DNA from: an uncultured SAR116 cluster alpha proteobacterium
GTDB lineage: Bacteria > Pseudomonadota > Alphaproteobacteria > Puniceispirillales > Puniceispirillaceae
Reading direction: 5' to 3'
Assembly: GCA_902559985.1 (NCBI GenBank)
Contig: CACEJY010000003.1
Location: forward strand, 1 to 64,000
Length of the DNA: 64,000 bases
Shown here: positions 25,317-34,318 of the stretch, piece after piece
Position numbering within the stretch: the first letter of the stretch is position 1
Layout: every line of letters begins with the position of its first letter
Notes under the pieces: model-generated
Told to the model about the DNA's origin: nothing
Seen by the model: only the letters and a program-made list of their open reading frames with translations
The model's database searches: none
Made by a program: the position numbers and the translations under genes

Positions 25317-26297
25317 TTAAAGGTCAAAAAGTGCCTTTGCGACATTGGTCTCAAGCATAGAGCGCTCAGTTGTATTCAACTGAACGTGATCAAGTATATT
25401 GCGTGGCACAGGATCACCGATTGGAAATGGCATATCCGAGCCAAGCATGATCCTGTTAACACCAACCTTTTTTATCAACAACGCCAGCGCAGATGGATCG
25501 TGTAACAAAGTATCATAATAAAGCAGCGATAGTGCCTTTGATGGATCAGCAAGTTGGTGTTTGTGCAATTCATAGTTGCGCATCATCCGGCCAATCACAA
25601 ATGGCAATGCTGACCCTCCGATACCAATAACGATTTTTGCATTGTGGTAAGTTTCAACGTGACCTGAATAAATGATTCTTGAAATGGCGATTAAAGTGTC
25701 GGTAATGCGGCCAACTGCGTTATTCATGCCAAAATCGTTCACTCGCTCATCACCAGAATCAAAGACTGGATGAATAAACAGAATTGAGCCGTTCCGATGC
25801 GCTGACTCCCAAAATGGCTGTAGATCTGGATCATCCAGCGTTCCGCCCTTGCCCTTTGGCTGCGTTCCTATCATCGCTCCCTTAAACCCACTAGAATGCG
25901 CAGAATCCAAGACTTTTGCAGCCGCTTTTCCATTTTGCATTGGCAAACTTGCAAGCGGTAAAAAGCGAGGGTTTTCAGCACAAAATTCTTTTAAGTGATG
26001 GTTGATTAATTTTGACCAGCGTTGTCCCTCATCAGCCGGTATTTCATAGCCAAACATGTCAAGCCAGCCGCCAATGACTTGCATATCAATTCCGTTTGTG
26101 TTCATCCAGTCTAGCCGGCCATCAGTGTCGGACAGCAGTTTACTCACTGGACGCGTTGACTTATGGCCGGCAAAGGAGAAGCCAAAACTATTATCTTCGC
26201 CTTTTATCAACTCAATTGATGGGAACTGCGAATTCATATCGCGGATAGCGTCAAGAAGACGTGGTGGGACAAAATGCGCGTGGCTGTCTATAATCAT
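25317..26297 (-). CDS. Amidohydrolase-2 (ACMSD-like) family hydrolase or decarboxylase
   Basis: A 326-residue metal-dependent TIM-barrel protein. The metal motif 'MIIDSHAHFVPPRLLDAI' at the start is His-x-His. A second site is near 'ILFIHPVFDSG' and the C-terminal Asp is in 'RIMLGSDMPFPIGDPV'. This family includes non-oxidative decarboxylases of aromatic and heteroaromatic acids (gamma-resorcylate, 5-carboxyvanillate, aminocarboxymuconate semialdehyde, 3,6-dihydroxypicolinate) and ring-lactone hydrolases. Its place beside Mo-hydroxylase and UbiD-type genes suggests a step in the same ring-degrading route, but the substrate is not visible. Confidence 0.88.
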   Translation of the reverse strand: MIIDSHAHFVPPRLLDAIRDMNSQFPSIELIKGEDNSFGFSFAGHKSTRPVSKLLSDTDGRLDWMNTNGIDMQVIGGWLDMFGYEIPADEGQRWSKLINHHLKEFCAENPRFLPLASLPMQNGKAAAKVLDSAHSSGFKGAMIGTQPKGKGGTLDDPDLQPFWESAHRNGSILFIHPVFDSGDERVNDFGMNNAVGRITDTLIAISRIIYSGHVETYHNAKIVIGIGGSALPFVIGRMMRNYELHKHQLADPSKALSLLYYDTLLHDPSALALLIKKVGVNRIMLGSDMPFPIGDPVPRNILDHVQLNTTERSMLETNVAKALFDL

Positions 26298-26332
26298 ATT
26301 ACCGGTTGTTTCCTAATTCATGGGGAACAAAA

Positions 26333-28711
26333 CTATGCTGACTTGTTGGCAATTGCATCACTAATTGCGCTCATTCGGATTGGCAGTTTTTCGAAACGTA
26401 TATCTAACGCAGAAACAGCGTCATTGATTGCACTCGATATTGCGGCTGGGGATCCCAGGTATCCACTTTCGCCAGATCCTTTTTGCCCAAAAACCGTATG
26501 TGGCGAAGGGGTACAATGTTTGACGATCTGAATTGGTGGTACTTCGTGTGATGATGGCATCAGATAATCAAGAAAGCTTTGTGTCATTAACTGGCCGTTA
26601 GGATCATAGGCGAACTCCTCGAGTAATGCAGCGCCAATTCCATGGGCAATACCGCCATAAGTCATGCCGCTGACGATTGCAGGATTGATAACAGTTCCGC
26701 AATCATGCCCAACGGTATAAGAATGAATTTCTGGCCGACCAATTACTGGATCAAAAGCCAGCAAAACCAGATGAAACTCAAATGAATAGCATGGATACAT
26801 GTGTACCTTTCCATCCACTGGTAGCGCATTTCCCGTTGGCACTTGCATGATGTCGAACGCCGCCAGACCTGGATCCATGCCTTCCGGCAAATTATGGAAC
26901 TGTCGATGAGCAAGCTCAACTGCATCCTGCCATGTATGCTTCCGTCCATCGGGTGCTAAAACGTTCCCTCCGGCATAGGTTAGTTTTTCTGCGTCAATGC
27001 CAAGGCTATGCGCCGCGATCTTAATCAATTTTGCTTTTAATTTTTCTGCGCTCCGCGCTGCCGCCCCACCGAGCATAATTGCCATCCGACTGCCGACAGG
27101 CGAGTTTCCAGGCAGACTTTCTAATGAGTTCGGTCGGGTAATACGGATGCTAGACGGGTCAATTTCTAAGACCTCGCCAAGTACAGTTGATACCAGTGTT
27201 TCATGTCCCTGTCCCGATGAGGTAGTATGAATTCGTGCAGTCAAATGTCCAAGTCCATCAATATTTATTTGACAGGACTCCATCCAAGTTGAAGTTTTGT
27301 TCGACTCATTAAGTAAGGGCTCAAACGAGGAGTTTCCTCCACTTGGCTCGAGGCAAGCCGCAATGCCAATGCCTGCCATCATGCCTTCGTCACGTAGATG
27401 GTTTCTATTGGCAAGAAGTGTCGGATATTCCGCAGCGGTCAGTACTTTCTCAATCACTGCGTGATAGTCACCACTGTCGTATGTGCTTCCGCTCGGAATC
27501 AAATAGGGGAATTGGTCACTTCGGATCAAATTACGCTGACGTAGAGCAAGGCGATCCATTTTTAAAAAGGAAGCAACTCGATCCATTGCTGTTTCGATTG
27601 CGTAATTCGTTGGTGCCTGGCCGAATCCACGAACTGCTTCTTGGACAGTTTTGTTGGAGGTGACTGAAATTGCATGATAGGAAACCGAATTGATCTGATA
27701 GGGTCCAACAATCGCACTGATTGGCTTGCCAAGCTGGAATGGTGCACGTCCGGCATAAGCGCCTGCATTATCGAGTGCTCGCATTTTCATTGATCGCACA
27801 CTCCCATCAGAATCGAACGCGACCTCTACATTAAATTTCCGTTCTGGTCCATGAGCATCACCGGCTCGCATATTTTCTAACCGATCCTCAATGAAGCGAA
27901 TAGGCCGTCCAAGCTTGCGCGCGATGTAGCCAATCAAAGTTGCATGTTTTATGCCGCGTTTAACTCCATAACTACCGCCAACATCGACATCGTAATGAAC
28001 TCGCACAGCATTGCCGGGAAGGTTCAGGCAGCGCGCAATTTGGTCTGAGTATTTTGGCATTTGAACCGATGCCCACACGTCGAGGATATTATCCCATCCA
28101 TTCCATTCAGCGACAACACCAAAGGTCTCAATCGGGACTGTGGAATTACGTCCCCATATTACACTAAATGACAGGTTATGCTCGGCATTGACAAAATCCT
28201 CACCAACCGTTCCCCAAACAAATTTCCGATCGAGAAGTATATTGCTGCCATGCTTCGGATGCACTGGTGGGCTGGAAGGCAGAAGTGCTTCTTCTGCATC
28301 CAAAACAAATGGTTGGGGAGTAGCGTCGATGATAATTTTTTCAAGTGCATCCTCCGCAATCGCGCGGGTTTCAGCCACTACCGCGCAGACCCATTCACCA
28401 GCGTACCTTACACGGTTGACCGCGAGCGGAAAGCGTTGAACCTTCGGTGTGTCAAGACCGTTCATTAATGGTTGAATGGCAGCTCCAATTTCAGCACCAG
28501 TAATTACGTCAATGACGCCGTCCATCATCATTGCTTCCGATATGTCGATATTGTTGATAATAGCAGCTGGGTAGTGCGATGACAGAGGTGCTACGTGCAA
28601 CATGTCGGGTCGGTCTATGTCTGCAACAAAGTTACCACGGCCAGCAACAAAGCGCCGATTCTCTGTTGGGTGGCGCGGTTGAGAGATGAACTTGTATTTT
28701 TTTGCGGCCAT
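26333..28711 (-). CDS. Molybdenum hydroxylase large subunit (xanthine dehydrogenase/CoxL family)
   Basis: A 792-residue catalytic subunit that binds Mo-molybdopterin cytosine dinucleotide and hydroxylates a ring or aldehyde carbon using water. The N-terminal domain starts with 'RRFVAGRGNFVADIDRPDML'. Moco contacts include 'SVQMPKYSDQIARCLNLP', 'DVGGSYGVKRGIKHA', 'QEAVRGFGQAPTNYAIE' and 'TTSSGQGHETLVSTVLGEVL'. The catalytic Glu lies near residue 748 in 'GQKGSGESGYLGSPAAI'. The active-site loop is not the CODH form-I AYRCSFR, so CO oxidation is unlikely. It ends 8 bases before the FeS gene and is part of a cupin-FAD-FeS-large subunit operon. Confidence 0.93.
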   Translation of the reverse strand: MAAKKYKFISQPRHPTENRRFVAGRGNFVADIDRPDMLHVAPLSSHYPAAIINNIDISEAMMMDGVIDVITGAEIGAAIQPLMNGLDTPKVQRFPLAVNRVRYAGEWVCAVVAETRAIAEDALEKIIIDATPQPFVLDAEEALLPSSPPVHPKHGSNILLDRKFVWGTVGEDFVNAEHNLSFSVIWGRNSTVPIETFGVVAEWNGWDNILDVWASVQMPKYSDQIARCLNLPGNAVRVHYDVDVGGSYGVKRGIKHATLIGYIARKLGRPIRFIEDRLENMRAGDAHGPERKFNVEVAFDSDGSVRSMKMRALDNAGAYAGRAPFQLGKPISAIVGPYQINSVSYHAISVTSNKTVQEAVRGFGQAPTNYAIETAMDRVASFLKMDRLALRQRNLIRSDQFPYLIPSGSTYDSGDYHAVIEKVLTAAEYPTLLANRNHLRDEGMMAGIGIAACLEPSGGNSSFEPLLNESNKTSTWMESCQINIDGLGHLTARIHTTSSGQGHETLVSTVLGEVLEIDPSSIRITRPNSLESLPGNSPVGSRMAIMLGGAAARSAEKLKAKLIKIAAHSLGIDAEKLTYAGGNVLAPDGRKHTWQDAVELAHRQFHNLPEGMDPGLAAFDIMQVPTGNALPVDGKVHMYPCYSFEFHLVLLAFDPVIGRPEIHSYTVGHDCGTVINPAIVSGMTYGGIAHGIGAALLEEFAYDPNGQLMTQSFLDYLMPSSHEVPPIQIVKHCTPSPHTVFGQKGSGESGYLGSPAAISSAINDAVSALDIRFEKLPIRMSAISDAIANKSA

Positions 28712-28719
28712 TTTTTACC

Positions 28720-29247
28720 TCAGCCCCGCGTCTGGTCGGAATTTTGGCCTGGCTTGCTTTTATAATTGCGGTTCGCAAGACGATCTGCTGCCAACATCAC
28801 TGCTTCGACAATCTGCACATAGCCAGTGCAACGGCAAATGTTGCCTGAAATGGCCTCGCGTACATCACCCTCGGTTGGATTCGGCGTGTCAGCAAGTAAC
28901 GCCTCGGCCGCGAGCACCATTCCCGGTGTGCAATAACCGCATTGAAGGCCGTGCGCCTCGCAAAAGGCGTCTTGCACAATGCTGAGTTCGCCAGAACGCC
29001 CGAGATCGCCGCCAACACCCTCTATGCTGATTACTTCTTGTTCATCAGCCTGCACTGCAAGAACAAGGCATGATCGGATCGCATTGCCTTCAACTAAAAC
29101 GGTGCATGCACCGCAAACACCATGCTCACATCCAGCGTGGGTGCCCTTAAGGCCAGCAACATCCCTGATGAAGTCCAGGAGTGTAAGGCGCGGTTCTACT
29201 TCAGCTGTAACTGTCTTGTCATTAACCTCTATCGAAACTCGGATCAT
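28720..29247 (-). CDS. Molybdenum hydroxylase small subunit, two [2Fe-2S] clusters
   Basis: A 175-residue electron-transfer subunit. The plant-type ferredoxin cluster is 'GCEHGVCGACTVLVEG' and the second, helical cluster domain has 'HGLQCGYCTPGMVLAAEALL' and '[16 protein letters not shown]'. All eight cysteine ligands are present. It passes electrons from the Mo centre to FAD. The C-terminal tail after residue 160 is charged and probably disordered. Its ATG overlaps the FAD subunit stop by 4 bases (ATGA). Confidence 0.95.
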   Translation of the reverse strand: MIRVSIEVNDKTVTAEVEPRLTLLDFIRDVAGLKGTHAGCEHGVCGACTVLVEGNAIRSCLVLAVQADEQEVISIEGVGGDLGRSGELSIVQDAFCEAHGLQCGYCTPGMVLAAEALLADTPNPTEGDVREAISGNICRCTGYVQIVEAVMLAADRLANRNYKSKPGQNSDQTRG

Positions 29248-30116
29248 TTCGCTGGAGCCTCTCTGACTTCATCACGCGCGGTCTGCAGAGCTTTGACTGC
29301 CAAATGCGCGGCAACTCGTTTACGATATTCCGCACTGGCATGGAGATCGTCAACGGTCTCAATTTCAGTTATTGCGGTCTCAACCGTCGCAACGATCGAC
29401 TCATCGTTTAGGTCTGTTTTCAATAAGTGATCAACATCAAGTCGCTCAGGAAAATCTCCAATAGATCCCACGCCAACACGGATGGTTTTTGCTGCTCCCT
29501 TTGAGTCAAAATTAATTTGAGCCGCCGCGGATGCAAGCGCATAATCGCTTCTGCGCGGCGCCACCTCGTAAAAGCCGGTGCCACAAATTTTTGAGGTCTT
29601 TGGGAAACCAACTTTTACCAAACAGCCATCAGGCGGAGCAACAGTAAGCATTGGGCCAATGAAGAATTCAGTTGCATCGAACATATGGTCATCGCAACCA
29701 ACTCGGTATGTAATTTCCGCTCCCAGTGTGACAGCAACAAGAGCAATTTCAGCAGACGGATCTGCATGGGCGATCGAGCCGCCAACAGTGCCACGTGCCC
29801 GCGTCGGCGGATGACCAACATGGTGAAGCGCTTTTGAAAGAAGTGGAATATATTCTCGTATCATTATGGCGTTCTTCGCGACGGCCTGTCTTACCATAGC
29901 GCCAATTTCAATATGAGTGTCCGTCGCCACAATTTCACTTAAGTCTTTAATGTGGGCAATATCAATCAGAAGGGACGGTCTCGAAAGGCGCATCGATAAC
30001 ATTGGTATCAATGACTGGCCACCAGCTAAAATGCGTGCGTTACTATTGCTGGCAAGGAGTTCACACGCCTCATCAATCGTCCTCGGTCGTTCATAATCAA
30101 AATTTACAGGTTTCAT
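29244..30116 (-). CDS. Molybdenum hydroxylase FAD-binding subunit
   Basis: A 290-residue medium subunit of the CoxM/NdhF type. The two FAD pyrophosphate-binding loops are 'ARILAGGQSLIPMLSMRL' (residues 29-46) and 'ARGTVGGSIAHADPSAEIAL' (about residues 107-126). The C-terminal CO-dehydrogenase-flavoprotein domain contains 'ASAEYRKRVAAHLAVKAL'. It receives electrons from the FeS subunit and delivers them to quinone, perhaps via CoxG. It lies 94 bases after the cupin gene on the same strand. Confidence 0.94.
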   Translation of the reverse strand: MKPVNFDYERPRTIDEACELLASNSNARILAGGQSLIPMLSMRLSRPSLLIDIAHIKDLSEIVATDTHIEIGAMVRQAVAKNAIMIREYIPLLSKALHHVGHPPTRARGTVGGSIAHADPSAEIALVAVTLGAEITYRVGCDDHMFDATEFFIGPMLTVAPPDGCLVKVGFPKTSKICGTGFYEVAPRRSDYALASAAAQINFDSKGAAKTIRVGVGSIGDFPERLDVDHLLKTDLNDESIVATVETAITEIETVDDLHASAEYRKRVAAHLAVKALQTARDEVREAPAK

Positions 30117-30210
30117 TACGAACTACCTGTGTTAGCCATAAAAAATTCTGGGGTCTTTAAAGCAATCATATTTACAGCCATTAATTTAGAAAATTGAATT
30201 GATGTGTTAT

Positions 30211-30798
30211 TCAGTCGCCATTGCGAAGAGGTATCCCTTTGCCCTCACCACTTGATGTTACTCCATCTATAAGAACAAACATAATAGTGCAAGGTTCAGT
30301 CCCTCGGTTTGCCCATGCGTGATTTGTTCCGCGCTGAATAACAACATCACCGGCTTTTAATAAAACATCATTCTTCTCATTATCCATCAACATCCAAATT
30401 TCTCCGTTTAAGACGATGCCGTAATCTACTGAGTCTGTCCGATGCATCCATGGGTGTCTACCCCCCCGGACAACATTATCACCGGCGCCCATTTCCGCAA
30501 AGGCAGCAGCCCCATCCTCACTCGATAATTGCGCCATTACTTCTGGATCCTCAGGCATGAATTCAACACAGCGGAATACTGAACCCCGTGCCGGTGGTTT
30601 AAGAGTTAGGGGACCCAGGCAGGTTTCAGTTGGTCCGTCATATTCAGCTGGTGTTTGATCTGTTATCCAGAAGTTTGTGAGTCTTACGCCTGGTCGGTTT
30701 GGTCGTTCCAAGGTGTGAGTGGCAACCTGATCACTCTCAATGATTGCAGCGCCATTTTTGTCATGGCCAGTCACAACACGGCGGTAGGATCTGTGCAT
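30211..30798 (-). CDS. Cupin-fold protein in the Mo-hydroxylase operon
   Basis: A 195-residue protein with one cupin barrel in the second half. The core is 'HPWMHRTDSVDYGIVLNGEI' and 'LLKAGDVVIQRGTNHAWANR', containing His and Asp positions that could bind metal and the G-D-x-V-x-x-R-G turn of the second cupin motif. The N-terminal 90 residues ('RSYRRVVTGHDKNGAAIIES') are typical of a widespread cupin family found beside aromatic-compound genes. Some members are dioxygenases or isomerases; many are uncharacterised. It is the first gene of the minus-strand operon down to ubiX. Confidence 0.8.
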   Translation of the reverse strand: MHRSYRRVVTGHDKNGAAIIESDQVATHTLERPNRPGVRLTNFWITDQTPAEYDGPTETCLGPLTLKPPARGSVFRCVEFMPEDPEVMAQLSSEDGAAAFAEMGAGDNVVRGGRHPWMHRTDSVDYGIVLNGEIWMLMDNEKNDVLLKAGDVVIQRGTNHAWANRGTEPCTIMFVLIDGVTSSGEGKGIPLRNGD

Positions 30799-31189
30799 GG
30801 TCTGCTCCCTGTCTTGCTAATCAAATTTGCTATTGTTGATTTATGAGTTTATTGAAAACCTTAATCCGTTGTTTACCAAAATTTTAAATCTCAAGAAGGG
30901 TGTGCTTCAATATCAAAAAGATAACTTCATGTTATATCTGGCAATTTGAATTTTCGTGCAGGTTGTCAGATTGCTGTAAATGTTAACTTACAATTCAGAC
31001 AAAGCCAGTTCTCTGGATACAGACCAAAAAGAAAGGTTACATCATGGTATCCTTGAGAGAATAAATACTATGTTTGATCTTCCGGGCCAAAACAAAATTA
31101 CCCATCTCTCAGAGTGACACTCTTGGATTTAGACCCTAACATCAAAAAGTTTTTAGATTTATTTACATCATATTTTTGGCAGGTGGAAA
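30799..31189. other. Intergenic region between divergent genes, 391 bases
   Basis: No credible ORF is visible. The region is AT-rich and must contain the start regions of the cupin operon (minus) and of the TIGR02444 gene (plus). A GTG start with AGGTGG just upstream closes it on the plus side. I could not identify a clear operator, hairpin or promoter box. Confidence 0.4.
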
Positions 31190-31738
31190 GTGAGTATAAA
31201 CATAGCTGATAACAAAGAGATTTTAAAATCTAGTTTGTGGAATTTTGCGGTTTCCATTTATCAAAAAAACGGCGTATCAGCTGCTTGTTTGTTTTTGCAA
31301 GAATCTTGTGATGTTGATGTCCCTTTGCTTTTTTGTGCTGGTTTTTTGGTGGTTAACGGTAAATGTTTTGATCCCGCAATACTCAGCGCTCTGCAAAAGC
31401 AGACAAGTCCTTGGCAACGTGATGTTGTTCAGTCCTTACGAATGGTTCGCCAAAAATTAAAATCGGGGTCCTATCCGGTACAGATGGATAAAGGGGAAGC
31501 ACTACGTCTGAGTGTTAAAGCAGCTGAGCTATCTGCTGAAAAGATCCAATTGAATATGATGGAGGACGCTACGGCGCAAGTGCCCCCAAGCGATATCCCA
31601 CCCAACCTCTCTAACCTGACAGCTGTTTTAACAATGGTAGTTAATGCTCAAAGTAAAACAGCTTTGAAGCCAGAACATATGAAAAATATTCAACTTATTG
31701 CCAATGCAATTCTTGACCGAAAGGCTGAGAGAGCTTAG
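31190..31738 (+). CDS. TIGR02444 (DUF2390) family protein
   Basis: A 182-residue protein starting with GTG at 31190 behind AGGTGG. The opening 'LWNFAVSIYQKNGVSAACLF' and 'LQESCDVDVPLLFCAGFLVV' match TIGR02444-type proteins of unknown function ('vaxllLQd..g.dvn.LLfa.Wl'). A middle block 'WQRDVVQSLRMVRQKLKSG' fits the same family. The last 50 residues ('NLTAVLTMVVNAQSKTALKP') look like an added helical part. It is cytoplasmic. It interrupts the minus-strand catabolic genes, so it is probably a separate housekeeping-type gene. Confidence 0.7.
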   Translation: MSINIADNKEILKSSLWNFAVSIYQKNGVSAACLFLQESCDVDVPLLFCAGFLVVNGKCFDPAILSALQKQTSPWQRDVVQSLRMVRQKLKSGSYPVQMDKGEALRLSVKAAELSAEKIQLNMMEDATAQVPPSDIPPNLSNLTAVLTMVVNAQSKTALKPEHMKNIQLIANAILDRKAERA

Positions 31739-31830
31739 CGCCATTCAATCTGCGATGCTAATGTCTCTAAGGTTTGCGGGTACAGTCCACTGTTAGTTAT
31801 GGGACGCCATCAAATATGATAAGCAATGAA

Positions 31831-33474
31831 TCAAGATTTGAATGGTTTGCCGCTGTCTGGATCAAGCTTGGTTTCAGGTTTTAAGCCCACGACGGACAGT
31901 GATTTAGAAATACGACCATTTTCTAAATAGTCTCCAGTTGCAGCACGGTGACCAGCTTCATCCCAGATTTTGTGCCAAGCACCGAGAGAATAACCATGCC
32001 AAGGCATCTGTACATTCAGTTTTGGAAGTCCCATTTCGTCCCAGATTTCCTTGGCGCGGGACATGTGTTCCTTTCCAGGAAGTGCTAGGGGAGGCATTGG
32101 CGATTTCATTGTTGCATCAACAAGCAAAGTTGAGTCTTCTTCACCACCATGCTCACGTTTTGGTCCATGGCCTTGCCCGCGATAATCTAATGTTTTTATA
32201 TCTTTAATCGGGTTTGTCCGATAAGAAATCGCCCAGAGCAATGCATCCGCGTTATCAGCGTCAATATCTTCATTCACTGCAATTGTAATTTTGCTGCAGT
32301 CACCCTTAAAGAATGCTGCGCTGTAGAGCGCGCGCCATACTTCGGTATGTGGCATGTCTTGCTCGCATGTCAGTACAGTTACCCGCAATAATCCTGTCAA
32401 TGGCTCATGCAGCGAGACTTTCTTCACCCCCTTTATATTATTATCATTTCGGAGATGGCGAAGGAAAAGGGGTTCATACGCAATACGCTTGATCACGCTT
32501 GATTCGCTTGGAGCAACTTGACTTATGTAAGAGGGTACGATTGCATTTTTTCGGCGCGTAATGGCTGTAATCCGCATTGGCATATTATATTCCTCAAGCG
32601 CAATATGCCCGTGTGATTCGCCAAATGGACCTTCCGGTTCAACCCTTGTCGTATCAATAAAACCCTCAATAATAATCTCTGCTTCAGCTGGCACCGTCAA
32701 ATCAACGGTTTTACCAGTGGTCACATTGATAGGCTTTCCTGCAAGGCCGCCAGCAACGGTAAATTCGTCAACACCAATTGGTAATTTCTGAGGTCCCATA
32801 AAGGCAACATATGGTGGACAGCCAAGAACAATGGCAACTGGCATTTCTTTCATACCCATTGCCTGACATTTTTGATAGTGCTGGTAGCCACCAGCTCCAC
32901 CAACGCGTGTTGCCATGCGCACGACAAGGCGATCCGGCGCCTTCAGTGCACAACGGTATGTACCCATGTTTGGCACCCCTGTTTCGGGATCTTTTGTGAT
33001 AACGTTTCCAGCGCTTAAAGTTGGGGCGCTATCGAACCCTGGTGTTGACACTGGTATTGGTAATGCATCTAAGCCATTACCCTCTTGGGATAGTGTAACA
33101 CCTTTTTCAATCATTTCATGACATGGTGCTGCATCTACAAATTTTGGGGTGATAGGATTTTTGATAGCTTCATCCCATTTGTCTTGCATTTCATCAATCG
33201 AGCATCCCATTCCAACACTGTATATCTGCCGGTTGGCGGCCAAGCCTCCAACAAGAACTGGCATTTTATATTTGCGCCCTTTGCCATCGTGTATATTGGT
33301 AAACAAAAACGCTTTGCGCTCACTTTCTTTCATGCCGCCAATAAATTGCCAGCGCACAAGCGAATGCATCTCGCTGTCCTTGTCGATAGGACAATCAACT
33401 TCAACAAGAAGGTCATGCTGGCGCAATGCCTCTAAGTGGAGGTGAAGATCATTATATGGGGGGTGGACGACCAT
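31831..33474 (-). CDS. UbiD-family prenyl-FMN-dependent (de)carboxylase
   Basis: A 547-residue UbiD-like enzyme. The family blocks include 'FIGGMKESERKAFLFTNIHD', 'GVPNMGTYRCALKAPDRLVV' (Asn/Arg of the cofactor site), 'FMGPQKLPIGVDEFTVAGGL' and the acidic active-site stretch 'TTRVEPEGPFGESHGHIALE'. UbiD enzymes reversibly decarboxylate unsaturated or aromatic acids using the cofactor made by UbiX; a ubiX-like gene is in the same locus. It could act on an aromatic, furan or pyrrole carboxylate. I avoid naming it ubiD because its genomic setting points to catabolism rather than ubiquinone synthesis. Confidence 0.9.
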   Translation of the reverse strand: MVVHPPYNDLHLHLEALRQHDLLVEVDCPIDKDSEMHSLVRWQFIGGMKESERKAFLFTNIHDGKGRKYKMPVLVGGLAANRQIYSVGMGCSIDEMQDKWDEAIKNPITPKFVDAAPCHEMIEKGVTLSQEGNGLDALPIPVSTPGFDSAPTLSAGNVITKDPETGVPNMGTYRCALKAPDRLVVRMATRVGGAGGYQHYQKCQAMGMKEMPVAIVLGCPPYVAFMGPQKLPIGVDEFTVAGGLAGKPINVTTGKTVDLTVPAEAEIIIEGFIDTTRVEPEGPFGESHGHIALEEYNMPMRITAITRRKNAIVPSYISQVAPSESSVIKRIAYEPLFLRHLRNDNNIKGVKKVSLHEPLTGLLRVTVLTCEQDMPHTEVWRALYSAAFFKGDCSKITIAVNEDIDADNADALLWAISYRTNPIKDIKTLDYRGQGHGPKREHGGEEDSTLLVDATMKSPMPPLALPGKEHMSRAKEIWDEMGLPKLNVQMPWHGYSLGAWHKIWDEAGHRAATGDYLENGRISKSLSVVGLKPETKLDPDSGKPFKS

Positions 33475-33572
33475 GAGATTGAAACTCCATAAATTAGACC
33501 AAGATAACAGCTAGAAGTCAGGCGCAAGTGCCTATACTTTTTAGAGCGTGATGGCATTGTGTTCAACCAAAC

Positions 33573-34304
33573 TTAATAAACAGGCACTTTAAGCTTAGAC
33601 GTCATCCCATGTTTTTCAAGCCGACCTGCAAGCCAGCCGTCTCTGATGGAACTCCTGATTACTTCATTTACGAAAGCAACAGAGTCTTGCTTTTCTTTTG
33701 GCAAGCCAATGGACTGTTTGATTGCAGTGAAAGGTTCGTCAATAAGCCTTATGCCCTCGTTATTTTCTGTCTCTTCAAGAAGTTTTGGTTTTAGGCTCGC
33801 TAGCACATCAACTTTGTTTTCAAAAAATAAGTCGTGAGACATTTGGATTGATGGGGATCTTACAATTCTAGCTAATTTAAAGTTATTACGAAGCCAAAGA
33901 TCATAAGCGCTGCGTTCCGACACGCCAATGCTAATGCCACGCCGGTCAATGTCAGAGTTGGTATGAAAATTAGCACAGTCACGAACCAGGAAATTAGCCT
34001 CAATCAACACATAGGGATCACTGAAATCTATAGCGTGTGCTCGATCAACCTCAAAAGCGATGTTGCCGATATCCCAAATATTTTTGCCGGCTGCATCGGC
34101 TAATTCGCCCGGCCGTTCGAAAGTGACAAACTCGAGAGGCAGGTCAAGAGCATTAGCAACGCGCCTCGCAATGTCAGGGGAAATCCCTTTAGGGGCTCCA
34201 TCAGGCCCACTGCCAGAGACAAGTAGAAAATTACTAAGGTTAATACCGGCTCTTAAAATGCCGCTTGGTGCGAGTTGGTGTTTAACGGCCCTCGATACGG
34301 TCAA
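33573..34304 (-). CDS. Substrate-binding-fold (SBP family 3) protein lacking a signal peptide
   Basis: About 243 residues. The start is set at a TTG (34304), because GGAGAG lies 4 bases upstream of it; the track starts four codons earlier. The sequence 'QLAPSGILRAGINLSNFLLV' at residues 10-29, 'GAPKGISPDIARRVANALDL' and 'IDFSDPYVLIEANFLV' are typical of amino-acid-type periplasmic binding domains. There is no hydrophobic leader, so it should be cytoplasmic, and no ABC permease or ATPase is adjacent. A role as a cytoplasmic ligand binder or enzyme partner is possible. It lies between the ubiD-like gene and the second FAD subunit (14-base gap). Confidence 0.75.
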   Translation of the reverse strand: MTVSRAVKHQLAPSGILRAGINLSNFLLVSGSGPDGAPKGISPDIARRVANALDLPLEFVTFERPGELADAAGKNIWDIGNIAFEVDRAHAIDFSDPYVLIEANFLVRDCANFHTNSDIDRRGISIGVSERSAYDLWLRNNFKLARIVRSPSIQMSHDLFFENKVDVLASLKPKLLEETENNEGIRLIDEPFTAIKQSIGLPKEKQDSVAFVNEVIRSSIRDGWLAGRLEKHGMTSKLKVPVY

Positions 34305-34318
34305 AAAACTCTCCAAAA

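Noticed and set aside
26333-28711. Aerobic carbon monoxide dehydrogenase (CoxL)
   Set aside because: The active-site loop lacks the form-I AYRCSFR sequence (it reads AVRGFGQ), and the neighbouring genes point to ring-carboxylate metabolism.
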